From contig NZ_CP004388.1 of the NCBI RefSeq assembly GCF_000300235.2, positions 787,501 to 851,500 of the forward strand: DNA of 64,000 nt, in the 5' to 3' direction. Position 1 is the stretch's first letter; each line of letters begins with the position of its first letter. The position numbers and the translations under genes are program-made. The stretch is from Thalassospira xiamenensis M-5 = DSM 17429 (GTDB lineage: Bacteria > Pseudomonadota > Alphaproteobacteria > Rhodospirillales > Thalassospiraceae). Below are positions 42,860-52,106 of this stretch, piece after piece. A model generated the notes under the pieces. That model was not told where the DNA came from and ran no database searches. It saw nothing but the letters and a program-made list of their open reading frames with translations.

Positions 42860-44542
42860 TCAGGTTTCCTGATAAAGCCAGTTGCGAATGATCGCCAAAG
42901 CTTCTTCCGGGTGCTTTTCGACAATTTCACCAATTTTCTTGACCGAAGATGCTTTAACCCGGCCCTCGACCATCGAAAGGTTGATCAGTTCTTCGCCTTC
43001 ATCACTCATCCCCGGCGCCATTGGAACCGGTGATGGGCCCGCAAGAGCTGGTGTTCCGTCGGCGGTCATTTCGTCGGCTAACAGCTGATTTTGTGCCATA
43101 TCGGCTGCATTTGGCAGGGTTTCGAAGGCACGGGTCAGAAGCGGGCGAACCACCAGCAGGATAACTAGGATCGCAACGATGGCCAGGACCAGCATTTCCG
43201 CGATGCGGAAGATTTCGGCCTTATCAAGACCAAGGAACGTTTCGACATCTTCGTCCGGGAACAAGTCTGCCGCGTCGGCAAACTGCATGTTGATCACTTC
43301 GACCTGGTCGCTGCGCGCAGGATCATAGCCGATTGCGCTGCGTACCAGCGCCGCTATTTTTTCCAAATCTTCCGGTGATCGCTCTTGGTAGACGCGTTCA
43401 CCATTTTCATCTGTTGTGTAGGTGCCATCGACCAGAACCGCCACTGTAACTCGCGAAATTTCGCCGATTTCCTTGACCTTGGTCGTGGTCGTTTTTGAAA
43501 TCTCATAGTTGACGGTTTCTTCCGAGCGGTTCTCCTGGCTGCTGGTTCCAGAACCTTGACCGCCATTAAGATTAGGGTCAGGAAGGTTGTTCTGAAGTGT
43601 AACCGGATCTGCGCCGTCTGTTTCAGTATTGGTCGAGTTCTCGTCAATGGTCTGGCTGGACCGCACCACCCGTTCGTCGGGATTAAATCGCTCGTCCGCT
43701 GTCGTCACCTTGTTGAAGTCCATTTCGACCGACACCTCGGCACGAACTTCGCCATAACCAAGGGACCGGGAAAGAAGATCTTCGATCGTGTTGCGCAGAC
43801 GCGTTTCGTTGCGGATGCGCATCTCGTCTGCGGTCTGGGTCAGGAAGGTTGAAGATTGTTCTTCACCCTGACCACGCGCCAGAAGACGGCCGCGTTCATC
43901 AATGATGGAAACCTTGCTTGGTGTCAGCTGGGGAATAGCCGCAGCAACAAGATGCTGGATCGCTATAACCTGTTCGGGTTTAAGTTCCCCGCCGGCCATT
44001 TTAACTGCAATTGATGCGCTGGCTTCCTGGGTCTCGCGCGAGAACATCTGACGTTTGGGCAAAACCAGATGTACACGGGCCTGTTGAACGGACTGTATGG
44101 AGGCTATGGTACGGGCCAATTCGCCCTCAAGGGCGCGAACATGGTTAATGTTCTGTTCGAAACTTGTTGCACCAAGGCCGCTGCCACTATCGAACACTTC
44201 GTACCCGACGGAGCCGCCGGTCGGCAACCCGCTTTCCGCCATTGACAGGCGCATACGATTGACCTGATCGGCGGGAACAAGAATTTCGGTGCCGTTATTC
44301 AGAAGCTGGTAGGAAACCTGCTGTTCTTCGAGACGGTTGACGATCTGGCTTGCATCCGCCGGGTTCAGATCACGGTAGAGCAACTCCATATTCGGTGCCG
44401 AAACACGCAGAATAAGGAATGCAAAAAACACAAGCAGCAACACCCCGACGCCACTGATGGCCATCAGGCGTGTCGGTCCAAGACCTTTAAGCGTTTGCAA
44501 TAAACCGCCCACGTTCGACTGCTCCGGATCGATTGTTACCAC
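42860..44542 (-). CDS. fliF: Flagellar MS-ring protein FliF
   Basis: 560 residues. TM1 about 27-48 (MAISGVGVLLLVFFAFLILRV), ring-building domains 50-230 (LYRDLNPADASQIVNRLEEQQ, GYEVFDSGSGLGATSFEQNINHVRALEGELARTI), a variable loop about 290-360, TM2 about 440-462, and a C-terminal FliG-binding end (EEALAIIRNWLYQ). It has the normal FliF architecture. GTG 44542 follows TTGGGGACA; an in-frame TTG at 44572 is the alternative. First gene of a nine-gene operon. Confidence 0.96.
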   Translation of the reverse strand: MVTIDPEQSNVGGLLQTLKGLGPTRLMAISGVGVLLLVFFAFLILRVSAPNMELLYRDLNPADASQIVNRLEEQQVSYQLLNNGTEILVPADQVNRMRLSMAESGLPTGGSVGYEVFDSGSGLGATSFEQNINHVRALEGELARTIASIQSVQQARVHLVLPKRQMFSRETQEASASIAVKMAGGELKPEQVIAIQHLVAAAIPQLTPSKVSIIDERGRLLARGQGEEQSSTFLTQTADEMRIRNETRLRNTIEDLLSRSLGYGEVRAEVSVEMDFNKVTTADERFNPDERVVRSSQTIDENSTNTETDGADPVTLQNNLPDPNLNGGQGSGTSSQENRSEETVNYEISKTTTTKVKEIGEISRVTVAVLVDGTYTTDENGERVYQERSPEDLEKIAALVRSAIGYDPARSDQVEVINMQFADAADLFPDEDVETFLGLDKAEIFRIAEMLVLAIVAILVILLVVRPLLTRAFETLPNAADMAQNQLLADEMTADGTPALAGPSPVPMAPGMSDEGEELINLSMVEGRVKASSVKKIGEIVEKHPEEALAIIRNWLYQET

Positions 44543-44820
44543 TGTCCCCAATACCGGCAGATGTCCGCACAATAGCTACCGGTATCATCAACGAATAGAA
44601 GCGCATATTGAAGAACAGGTTAACGACCGGCAATTATTGCCCAGTAATGTGTTCAAAATTCGCCAGCGATTTGAATCGCTTGTATCTTTGTAAAGATCAA
44701 TATGCCTAAAGATATATAGGTAGTTTGAGCGCCAAAAAGAAGCCCGGCGCTGAGGCCGGGCGAGTCTCTATCACATGCAGCAGTTCCAAAGAGTATAAAA
44801 TTACCCTTTTTCGGCATCAA
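44543..44820. other. Intergenic region between flgE and fliF
   Basis: 278 bp that contains the flgE terminator near its left end and must hold the fliF promoter. A weak -24/-12-like GG-N10-GC on the minus strand (about 44582-44567) has poor consensus. GGCAATTATTGCC (44629-44641) is a perfect small palindrome, possibly an operator. Confidence 0.35.
44733..44761 (-). terminator. Terminator after flgE
   Basis: Minus strand: GCCCGGC (44761-44755), six-base loop, GCCGGGC (44748-44742), then TTCTTTTTGG, about 60 bp after the flgE stop. Confidence 0.85.
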
Positions 44821-46527
44821 TTACCGTTTGACGCGGATCAGTTCGTCGAGCATTTCGTCGGTCGTGGTGATCGTCTTGGTGTTCGCTGAATAGGCGCGCT
44901 GGGTGACGATCATATTGGTGAATTCTTCAGCAAGGTCTACGTTAGAACCCTCAAGTGCGGAAGCAACCACTTTACCGGCACCATCTATGCCTGGTTCACG
45001 CAGAACATAGTCACCGGAATCACGCGTCTGACGGTATACGTTGCCACTTTCAGCACCGAGTTCGTCGGGCGCTTCAAACGTTGCAATGGCCAGCTTGAAC
45101 ATCGGACGTTTAACACCGTTGGCAAACTGAACTTCAAGGAAGCCGTCGCTGGAGAAGCCATAGCCAACTTGGCTACCTGCACCCGCACCATCCTGATTGA
45201 TAAAGTCCGTCGAATAGGAAACCAGGTTGCCGTTTGCGTCAACACCACCACCTTTCTGGGTAATGCCGTTACCGACGCCGGGATTACCCAGATCAAGGGT
45301 TATTTCCGATGCGTTGGAGCCATTGGTATAGGTGATGCTGAGCGGTTGATCGATCAAACTTGCACCGGTGGAATCGGTAAATGAGGAAATCACGCCGTCA
45401 CCGTCGAAATTCAGGTAACCGGACTGAATAAGACCATTCGGGTGTGCCGATGGATCAAGGTTTCCTGCCGTTGTTTGGCCTGTAAGTTCAAATGCCCAGC
45501 GGTTCTGTGATACTTTGAGGAAGCGCAGGTTAACGGTATGCGCAGACCCCAGAGAGTCATAAACAGTGATCGGCATTGTGGTGTTTTCATCGACAGTCCC
45601 TGCGGCAATGCTACCCGGTGTGTAGGTTGCGGCCAGTGTCGCCGGGAATGGCCCCGCAAAACCAAGAGCAGTCAGCGGTGTGTTGTTATTGTTTGTCACA
45701 GTAACGTTTTGATCACCTGGGCCTGTGATCGTCAATGTGTCGTCAGTACCTGTCGACGTCGCCGATGCATTCACTCCCGGTATCGCACTGATTTTTGCTG
45801 CGATATCGTTCAGGGTATCTGTACCAGTAATCGTAATTGTCGTCGTGTTGCCATTAACCGTAATGTCAAAGCTGTCACCAGCGGCGATGCCCGCTTGTCC
45901 AGCAAGTGCTGTGGTCCCATTGATACCCAGAGTTGTCGAGGTATCGGTACCCCCGGCAAATGGTGTTTCGTCGGCGTCAAGGTTACCGCCAATGCTGATG
46001 TTACGGGTATCGGCAGAGGCACGCAGGATGCGGTTTACGTCAATAACTTGAAGGTCGCCTACGGCCGCGCTGTTCGAAGACGTTGTATTGCCTAGTTGAT
46101 CAAGAAGGTTTCCGTCTCGGTCAGTCGCCCAGCCCTGTACAAAGAAGCCGGCTGTATTTTTCAGATACCCGTCATCGTCAGGTCTGAAGTCGCCCGCACG
46201 GGTAAAGAATACTTCGTCATTCGCATTTGGCGTTGCTGTGTCGCGTACGACAAAGAAACCATCTCCCGAGATCGCCGCAGAGGTTGCCGAGGAAGAGGAT
46301 TGCAGCAATCCCTGCTTGCTGATCATCGCTGTTGGATGAAAGCGAACACCGCCAGGAGTGTAACGGGTCGGAGTGGCGGATTCCGTTACAAGTGTCGAGA
46401 ACCGGCCGAGAGTCCTTTTATAGCCGATCGTATTCATGTTGGAGATGTTATCGGAAATCACACCAAGATTCTGGCTCTGAGCGTTCAAACCGGAAACACC
46501 GGAAATCATTGCACCGAAAAGGCTCAT
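44821..46527 (-). CDS. flgE: Flagellar hook protein FlgE
   Basis: 568 residues. N-terminal rod/hook helix SLFGAMISGVSGLNAQSQNLGVISDNISNMNTIGYKR with the conserved ANxxTxGYKR-like end. D1/D2 domains follow (DGFFVVRDTA, VQGWATDRDG). A large Thr/Gly-rich inserted region at about 195-310 is unlike short enteric FlgE (about 400). The C-terminal helix is SNVDLAEEFTNMIVTQRAYSANTKTITTTDEMLDELIRVKR. Last gene of the fliK-flgD-flgE operon. Confidence 0.97.
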   Translation of the reverse strand: MSLFGAMISGVSGLNAQSQNLGVISDNISNMNTIGYKRTLGRFSTLVTESATPTRYTPGGVRFHPTAMISKQGLLQSSSSATSAAISGDGFFVVRDTATPNANDEVFFTRAGDFRPDDDGYLKNTAGFFVQGWATDRDGNLLDQLGNTTSSNSAAVGDLQVIDVNRILRASADTRNISIGGNLDADETPFAGGTDTSTTLGINGTTALAGQAGIAAGDSFDITVNGNTTTITITGTDTLNDIAAKISAIPGVNASATSTGTDDTLTITGPGDQNVTVTNNNNTPLTALGFAGPFPATLAATYTPGSIAAGTVDENTTMPITVYDSLGSAHTVNLRFLKVSQNRWAFELTGQTTAGNLDPSAHPNGLIQSGYLNFDGDGVISSFTDSTGASLIDQPLSITYTNGSNASEITLDLGNPGVGNGITQKGGGVDANGNLVSYSTDFINQDGAGAGSQVGYGFSSDGFLEVQFANGVKRPMFKLAIATFEAPDELGAESGNVYRQTRDSGDYVLREPGIDGAGKVVASALEGSNVDLAEEFTNMIVTQRAYSANTKTITTTDEMLDELIRVKR

Positions 46528-46578
46528 TTTCTTTCTCCTGCACTTACAGGCTGTTAATTACAATACCGTGTCTGAGCG

Positions 46579-47340
46579 TCAGGCCGCTTGGTCCTGCTCT
46601 TCATCATCGGTTGGAGTTTCGTTTGTAGGAGTTCCATTTGCGCCAAGCTTGACATTGGTCAGTGTCTCAAACGGAACAGACACTCCACCGATACGCAGGT
46701 AAATGCCGTCATCGGCAATATCGACACTTTCGACGATTCCTGAAATTCCGATATAGACCTCTGCTGGTTTGCCGGATTTATCAGCATACGTGTTCCCGCT
46801 GCCATCCTTGGGTTTGACCACAAGGGTGTAGGCACCTTCTGGCTGGGCGACGCCGCTATTGCTTTTCCCATCCCAGCTGAAATCTTGAAGGCCGGATTTG
46901 TCGGATACAGTTTTGGAATAAACGGTATCTCCATCCTGATTAACAATCTGAAGCTCCACTTGCGGAACGTCAGCTGGCGAAACGTTGTATTTGAAATCGA
47001 TGCTGCCGTCTTTTTCCAGCCAGCTCGTATCACCAACAGCTTCAATCCGGGCTCCGACATAAGATAGAGCGGACAGTTGGCGCTGCTGTTCCTGCATTGA
47101 AAGCAGATCTTCCAGATTTTGGTTGGTCTGAATGCCTTGCTCGACCTGTGCAAACTGGCTTAGCTGATCCGTAAATTTGTCCGTCTCCATAGGAGAGGTT
47201 GGATCCTGGTTTTTCAGCTGCGTCGTCAGAAGCGTCAAAAACGTATCCAGATTGGCTGCAAGTTGCTGCGACGACGCGCCGGAAGTCGCGTTCTTGTCGG
47301 CTTGAGAAAGGCCAATGTTTGATAGGGAGGATACAGTCAT
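46579..47340 (-). CDS. flgD: Hook assembly scaffold FlgD
   Basis: 253 residues. The N-terminal cap motif is LDTFLTLLTTQLKNQDPTSPMETDKFTDQLSQFAQVEQGIQTNQNL (31-75). FlgD-type tudor/Fn3 C-terminal domain: ARIEAVGDTSWLEKDGSIDFKYNVS and SWDGKSNSGVAQPEGAYTLVV. It caps the growing hook and is later discarded. The C-terminal 25 residues are Thr/Glu/Asp-rich and extra. Between fliK and flgE, as in many bacteria. Confidence 0.96.
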   Translation of the reverse strand: MTVSSLSNIGLSQADKNATSGASSQQLAANLDTFLTLLTTQLKNQDPTSPMETDKFTDQLSQFAQVEQGIQTNQNLEDLLSMQEQQRQLSALSYVGARIEAVGDTSWLEKDGSIDFKYNVSPADVPQVELQIVNQDGDTVYSKTVSDKSGLQDFSWDGKSNSGVAQPEGAYTLVVKPKDGSGNTYADKSGKPAEVYIGISGIVESVDIADDGIYLRIGGVSVPFETLTNVKLGANGTPTNETPTDDEEQDQAA

Positions 47341-47360
47341 AACTTCATTCCCCTATTTCG

Positions 47361-48863
47361 CTAAATTCGAATATCGACAAGGCCATTGGGATTGATCCCA
47401 TAGCCAATGGCGACATGTTCTGCGAGCTCGGCTCCGCTTAAAATATCGCCGTCATTAGGGCTTGATGCAGAATTGCTTCCAACCCGTTGCTGACCTTGGT
47501 TGTCCCGACCATTGTCACCTTCATTACGATGTTCAAAGGTGAAACTTTGACTGTCTGCATTCAGGCCAGCGTCTTTCAGCGCTTGCTGCAATGAACGCGC
47601 ATCTTGTCTCAGAAGATCCAACGTTTCACGGGTGTCTGCTTGAATAACACCCTGCACCCTGCCGTCATGGGAAATTTCAAGTTTCACATCAACACGCCCG
47701 AGATGTTCCGGGCGAAGCTGAACCGAAATCTTTTCAACGCCATCATTTGCGGCGTTTCGAATATGCACGGCAACCTGTTGCTGCACTTGCTGGGCCGGGG
47801 TTTGTCGTGCGTTTGCCGTAGTGTGTCCGCTTTGCAAATTGCTGTTCACGCTGTTCGATGAAACGCTGCCTGCATTGTTTGCTGTCGGCGACGCGCTTCC
47901 TTCAACGGACGAAGTGTTTACCGTTTTCGCGGGGGCTGCGGTTTGGCCGTTTTGCGGCGTTGTCTGTTGTGGGATGGCTGTAGCAGCTGCCATCTGTTGT
48001 GATGCAGTATTGTTTACCGCAGAATTTGCCGTGGTCGTGCTTGTCGTGCTGCTTGTTGGATTATTGCCGCTGCTTGCATTTGAATTGTTGTTGGTGGTGG
48101 AAGTCGTATCACCCTGTTTGGCCGATTTGGCGACACCATCACCGGACATATCGTCCAGGAGGCTTGCCAGGAAATCATTTTTCCCATTTAGAGGGGATTT
48201 TTTATTCTCTGCGCCGGTTACGCTAGCCGCCATTGCGCTTTGTGACATGATCGCAGCGTCACTGGCCGACTTGCCTGTCGACATGCTCGGCGCATTGGAT
48301 AACGCGGTAGACCCCATCAACTCAGACGTGGCGGTCTCCGGGGACTGAACCAAATTCGTCCCTTCTCCAACCTTTTGGTTGGGGTGGACCGTCTCGGCCA
48401 AAACCGTAATTATTGTTGCTTCGTCACCACTCGTTGCCTTTGGATCCGTGTTATCTTCGGTTGCAACTTCTTTTTGGGTGGGATTGCCCGTCTCGTCTCC
48501 AGAATTAGCTTCGGATGAGGGCTTCTGCTCTACTTCGGTACCTTCGGTACCTTCAGCTTTAACAGCTTCCTGCTGATCCGGCTCTTCATCACGTTGAGCT
48601 GAGTCTTTTTGCTTTACGTCCTCGCGCGGGGTGACGTCTTTTTTCTCGTCGCGGGGCACATCTGTTTTGTCTTTTACCGACTGCTCGGCAAATTTTACCT
48701 CGTGTTGGGGATGTCTCGTATCACTCAGCGGCCGGTCGTTGCGATCGCTAGCCTTCATCGCATCCATCACTTGCCCGAACGCCATATTGCTCTCGCCAGC
48801 CAGTCGTGGGGCTGCGGCGCTTGCTACGGCAGTGGTGCGAAAATTGATTTCAGAACTAATCAT
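47361..48863 (-). CDS. fliK: Flagellar hook-length control protein FliK
   Basis: 500 residues. The first 370 residues are a low-complexity ruler region rich in Ser, Thr, Asn, Gln and Ala. The FliK C-terminal domain is at about 375-445: VEKISVQLRPEHLGRVDVKLEISHDGRVQGVIQADTRETLDLLRQDARSLQQALKDAGL. The protein is exported intermittently, measures hook length and switches FlhB specificity. A sigma-54 promoter with correct spacing lies 35-52 bp upstream. First gene of fliK-flgD-flgE. Confidence 0.95.
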   Translation of the reverse strand: MISSEINFRTTAVASAAAPRLAGESNMAFGQVMDAMKASDRNDRPLSDTRHPQHEVKFAEQSVKDKTDVPRDEKKDVTPREDVKQKDSAQRDEEPDQQEAVKAEGTEGTEVEQKPSSEANSGDETGNPTQKEVATEDNTDPKATSGDEATIITVLAETVHPNQKVGEGTNLVQSPETATSELMGSTALSNAPSMSTGKSASDAAIMSQSAMAASVTGAENKKSPLNGKNDFLASLLDDMSGDGVAKSAKQGDTTSTTNNNSNASSGNNPTSSTTSTTTANSAVNNTASQQMAAATAIPQQTTPQNGQTAAPAKTVNTSSVEGSASPTANNAGSVSSNSVNSNLQSGHTTANARQTPAQQVQQQVAVHIRNAANDGVEKISVQLRPEHLGRVDVKLEISHDGRVQGVIQADTRETLDLLRQDARSLQQALKDAGLNADSQSFTFEHRNEGDNGRDNQGQQRVGSNSASSPNDGDILSGAELAEHVAIGYGINPNGLVDIRI

Positions 48864-48897
48864 GACAGAGGTCCCTTTAAAGACAGTGCAATGATTA

Positions 48898-48915
48898 GAG
48901 CAAAAGGCGGGCCAG
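48898..48915 (-). promoter_or_regulatory. Sigma-54 promoter of fliK-flgD-flgE
   Basis: Minus strand reads CTGGCCCGCCTTTTGCTC: GG and GC are separated by exactly 10 bases and TTTTGC matches the -12 consensus. Transcription would start about 20 bases before the fliK ATG. Confidence 0.78.
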
Positions 48916-49044
48916 TTTCACCAATGTGGTTAAGTCACTAGAAAATCACTGATTTAATAGAGAGGTTGGTTTGAGGTGAGGCTTTCAATGATGCATGTCT
49001 TGCCCAAAGGGCAAAAATTGCCTGTCTTTTCACGGTGTGCATAC

Positions 49045-49076
49045 GAAAACACCGCCCTGCAAGACAGAGCGGTGTG
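49045..49076 (-). terminator. Terminator after fliS
   Basis: Minus strand: ACACCGC (49075-49069), 13-base loop, GCGGTGT (49055-49049), then TTTCG. It lies 35 bp after the fliS stop. Confidence 0.7.
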
Positions 49077-49109
49077 TTACTGCGCAACGAATACACGTAG
49101 AGGCGGGCA

Positions 49110-49652
49110 TTAAATGGACACAGAAATACCTGTCCGTGGTGGAACAGATTCCTGTTCCTGGCTGTAGGACGTATTCTGCTGTGGTGCGGGTTGATAAGCA
49201 TTGCCGGAGAAACCAGTATTCCCCAAAGCTTGATTAAGCTGAGAAGTGTGCGCTTTTCGCATCTCAATACGAAGTTCTTCGGAACTTTTTTCTGCAAGCT
49301 GTTTCCAGCTTTCCCGGAGGGGAATAAGCAGGTCGATGACATCCTGAGCGGGTTGTGTTTTGCCCACAATATCAATTGAGACCAGATGATTGATGCAGAA
49401 TCGGTACAGCTTGTCCATTCTGCCCGCAAAGTCCGGCGCAGCTTCATGGTCCAACGCGTCCATCAGCTGGAAGATGATTTCCTGCGCCAGACAGTTGGAT
49501 TCACACCGGCCCATTACATCTTTTGATTCGCCTTTGGCAATCACGTCACGCAAGTGGATAATCGCTTTTTCATACAACATGAAAACGATCTGCGCCGGGT
49601 TGGCGCTATTCACCTGCTGCGCTTTATAAGCCAGGGCTGCATTCCCGTTCAT
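49110..49652 (-). CDS. fliS: Flagellin export chaperone FliS
   Basis: 180 residues; the FliS helical bundle is at 1-125 (ALAYKAQQVNSANPAQIVFMLYEKAIIHLRDVIAKGE, with the LYE/AI segment of the family). It binds the C-terminal helix of flagellin and delivers it to FlhA. The C-terminal 55 residues are a Gln/Ser/Pro-rich disordered tail absent from typical 130-residue FliS. Cotranscribed with fliD (65-bp gap). Confidence 0.92.
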   Translation of the reverse strand: MNGNAALAYKAQQVNSANPAQIVFMLYEKAIIHLRDVIAKGESKDVMGRCESNCLAQEIIFQLMDALDHEAAPDFAGRMDKLYRFCINHLVSIDIVGKTQPAQDVIDLLIPLRESWKQLAEKSSEELRIEMRKAHTSQLNQALGNTGFSGNAYQPAPQQNTSYSQEQESVPPRTGISVSI

Positions 49653-49717
49653 GTCATACTCCTATTGATTTCCACCATGTTTAATCAGACAGAATAGCTA
49701 CTGATAAAAACGGGTAC

Positions 49718-51517
49718 TTATTGGTCTTTCTGCGAAGCAGCCATCATTTCGGTCAAAGACTGCTGGATCGTTTTCATCTGCGCGAGAGCTTCTTCCATCT
49801 TGATAAACTGGGTAAGAAGACTGTCCTTCTGGATAGCCAACCGGTCATCAATCTTGGTCACTTTTTCACTATACGACCCATTCTGAGTCTGGAGCTTGTC
49901 AATTTCTTGTGAAAGGATGCCATCACTCTCGTCAAGAAGCTTTTCCAGGCCGAAGAAAAGCTGAGCTCCAACACCGACGGAGACAGTAACATTAGCCGTA
50001 ATCGTTGCGTCATCGGGACCATTATACAACAAAACCAATCCATTTGCATTGGTTGCGTCGGTCGCCGAAACGCTGTTCGAGCCGAGTGTTTCTGTCGATC
50101 CTGCTACACCGTCTACATCTGATCCGGTGATGGCGCCTGCGGTGGACGTGATATTGAACGCGTACGTGCCAGCCTGCACTTTTCCGCTGAAGCCAGTAAC
50201 CGTCACGTTAGGGTTATCAGTTGTCGTTTTTAACCCAAACAGTTCGATGACTTCTTGTGGTTCAGAAAGAAGAGCCTGATTGAGCTTGGTTTCATCAAGT
50301 TCAAGCGTGCCCTTCAGATAGGGATCTGTTTGCAGAGGTGACACTGTTGATATGCCAATGTCGGCCAAAAGCGAATAATCTTCTTCATCCGGACCACGAT
50401 TGGTAACACCTTCAGCTTGCGACGACACCATCGTTTTCAACTGCTGCTGAATGCTTCGAACGGTTGGATTACCAACCAGATAAGCATCTTCACCAGCTTC
50501 GCCAGTTACCGGATCGACATAGGTCTGTTCGTTGATGAAGGTTTGCAAGGCGTTGTATGCCTCGACGACATCGAGGATGGCTGTTTTGGCCGTGTTGAGG
50601 TCACGCTCAACTTCAATCCGCACTGTTGTTCCGGGTTCAGCATCATACAAATTGATACTGGCACCAGTAATGATATCGTTGATATCGTTGCTAGAGCGCG
50701 TGATCGTCACACCATCAACTACCAGAGTCGCATCTGATGCCACTTGTGACTGATGTGCAAGTTGCAAAGGATTTTCTGGATCAGAAATTCCGCCGTCAAA
50801 CACGCCAAGAGAAGACAAAACAGAACCCGTCGTATCTTCAAATGTGGTCACAGCATTTGCCGTACCTTCGTCAACAGACGAAAAAACAAGGGTGCTTTGC
50901 GTGTCGCTGACTTTGACAACACTTGCACGAATTCCCGTCGTTCCGGAGGCAGCATTCACCTTGTCGCGGATATCAATCATCGAATCGCCCGCTTCGACCG
51001 AAATCGTTGTGGAGCCTTTGGCTGTTCCCAAAGTGAAGGTGCCCGTTCCGGTCACGGCTGTCAGGTCGGCGGACGTGGTGATGTTCTGTGTTGCTGTCGA
51101 GAATTTCTGACGCTGAGCTACGGACTGAACCTCCAGCTCGTAAATCCCTTCCGGTGTCGCATTTGATGCCGTTACGCCAACAAGTTGAGCCGCCGGAGTT
51201 GCGGTTCCCGAACTGCTGGATGATGTTAGATAGACACCTTTGGCTTCAAACGCATCCTTGGAATTGTCGAAGCTCATCGCACCATAGAGGGTGGAAAGAG
51301 CGTTCTTGAGCTCGGTCGTCAGCGACTTTATTGTATTAAGAGAGGTTAGAGCATTCTTATTAACATCTATCTTGTCTTCCAGATTCTTGGCGGGAATCCG
51401 GCGCGCTTCAATCATCTTGTCAACAATGTTGACAAAGTCGATGTTCGAGCTGCCGCCAGACAGTTGAACCCTGCCGTTTGCTCCGACGTAGATATTGTCG
51501 AGATTAATACCGCTCAT
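49718..51517 (-). CDS. fliD: Flagellar filament cap protein FliD
   Basis: 599 residues. N-terminal FliD domain (SSNIDFVNIVDKMIEARRIPAKNLEDKID at 23-51), a central region with QLVGVTASNATPEGIYELEVQSVAQ, and C-terminal FliD coiled coil (IDKLQTQNGSYSEKVTKIDDRLAIQKDSLLTQFIKMEEALAQMKTIQQSL). It caps the filament and folds incoming flagellin. Longer than enteric FliD (about 470) through Thr/Ser/Gly-rich insertions. A sigma-54 promoter precedes it. Confidence 0.95.
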   Translation of the reverse strand: MSGINLDNIYVGANGRVQLSGGSSNIDFVNIVDKMIEARRIPAKNLEDKIDVNKNALTSLNTIKSLTTELKNALSTLYGAMSFDNSKDAFEAKGVYLTSSSSSGTATPAAQLVGVTASNATPEGIYELEVQSVAQRQKFSTATQNITTSADLTAVTGTGTFTLGTAKGSTTISVEAGDSMIDIRDKVNAASGTTGIRASVVKVSDTQSTLVFSSVDEGTANAVTTFEDTTGSVLSSLGVFDGGISDPENPLQLAHQSQVASDATLVVDGVTITRSSNDINDIITGASINLYDAEPGTTVRIEVERDLNTAKTAILDVVEAYNALQTFINEQTYVDPVTGEAGEDAYLVGNPTVRSIQQQLKTMVSSQAEGVTNRGPDEEDYSLLADIGISTVSPLQTDPYLKGTLELDETKLNQALLSEPQEVIELFGLKTTTDNPNVTVTGFSGKVQAGTYAFNITSTAGAITGSDVDGVAGSTETLGSNSVSATDATNANGLVLLYNGPDDATITANVTVSVGVGAQLFFGLEKLLDESDGILSQEIDKLQTQNGSYSEKVTKIDDRLAIQKDSLLTQFIKMEEALAQMKTIQQSLTEMMAASQKDQ

Positions 51518-51605
51518 AACCTTACTCCGGAATTCGGAATGTGTGCTTGTCCCGGCAAATCAAGATTTTTGCGAGACATGGGCATTACAGAATGTTCCTC
51601 GAACG

Positions 51606-51623
51606 AAGCAATCTGTGTGCCAT
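51606..51623 (-). promoter_or_regulatory. Sigma-54 promoter of fliD-fliS
   Basis: Minus strand reads ATGGCACACAGATTGCTT: TGGCAC at -24 and TTGC at -12 with GG-N10-GC spacing, close to ideal. It is about 90-105 bp upstream of the fliD ATG and just inside/after the end of flaG. Confidence 0.9.
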
Positions 51624-51644
51624 TAAACAGGCGGAAAATGTTGC

Positions 51645-52019
51645 CTACACTTCGACGTCGATCAGTGGGCCTAAAGAATCGCGCAATCTGGCGATCAATG
51701 TCTGCATGCTTTCAGATGGAATCTGACGCAAGACTTCTCCACCTGCATCGCGTACGACCGCAATGACGCGTCCGGTATCTTCGCTGTAGCTCAACTGGAC
51801 ATCCAGATTGTCTATACCTAGCTCGGAAGAAACATTTCGCGCAATTTCCTGACTAAGCGCTTGAGTAAAACCGCTTACGTCATTGCCTTGATTTAGACTG
51901 GCTGCGGATCCGGTAATAGATGCGCTTGCAGAAGACGTGTTCTGCACATTGCGCAAAGACGAAGCAACTACCGGGCCTCCAACCTGCTGCGTCGAACTCT
52001 GTAATTTAACGGCTTCCAT
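51645..52019 (-). CDS. flaG: FlaG-family protein
   Basis: 124 residues. The C-terminal half matches FlaG: ELGIDNLDVQLSYSEDTGRVIAVVRDAGGEVLRQIPSESMQTLIARL, whose QIP and VVVRDA-type elements are diagnostic. The N-terminal 60 residues are Ser/Ala-rich. FlaG affects filament length or capping in other bacteria, but the mechanism is unclear. Between fla1 and fliD, the usual position. Confidence 0.9.
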   Translation of the reverse strand: MEAVKLQSSTQQVGGPVVASSLRNVQNTSSASASITGSAASLNQGNDVSGFTQALSQEIARNVSSELGIDNLDVQLSYSEDTGRVIAVVRDAGGEVLRQIPSESMQTLIARLRDSLGPLIDVEV

Positions 52020-52060
52020 TTTCCGGGCTCCAATACCTGCGCGGCATTTTAACCAGTTGA

Positions 52061-52094
52061 TATCACGGGGGGGAGTTTGCCTACCCCCGTGATA
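52061..52094 (-). other. Strong hairpin downstream of fla1, without T-run
   Basis: TATCACGGGGG (52061-52071) pairs with CCCCCGTGATA (52084-52094), an 11-bp stem 12 bp after the fla1 stop. It is followed on the minus strand by TCAACTGG, not a T-run, so it may act as an mRNA 3'-stabiliser or a Rho-linked end rather than an intrinsic terminator. Confidence 0.65.
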
Positions 52095-52106
52095 ATAATC
52101 AACCGG

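Noticed and set aside
44567-44582. Sigma-54 promoter for fliF
   Set aside because: GG-N10-GC spacing exists (CCGGTAGCTATTGTGCGG) but -24 and -12 consensus bases are poor and the start would be almost at the GTG.
48938-49447. 169-residue minus-strand frame overlapping fliS
   Set aside because: Different frame of fliS plus its terminator; no domain, and fliS is well supported.
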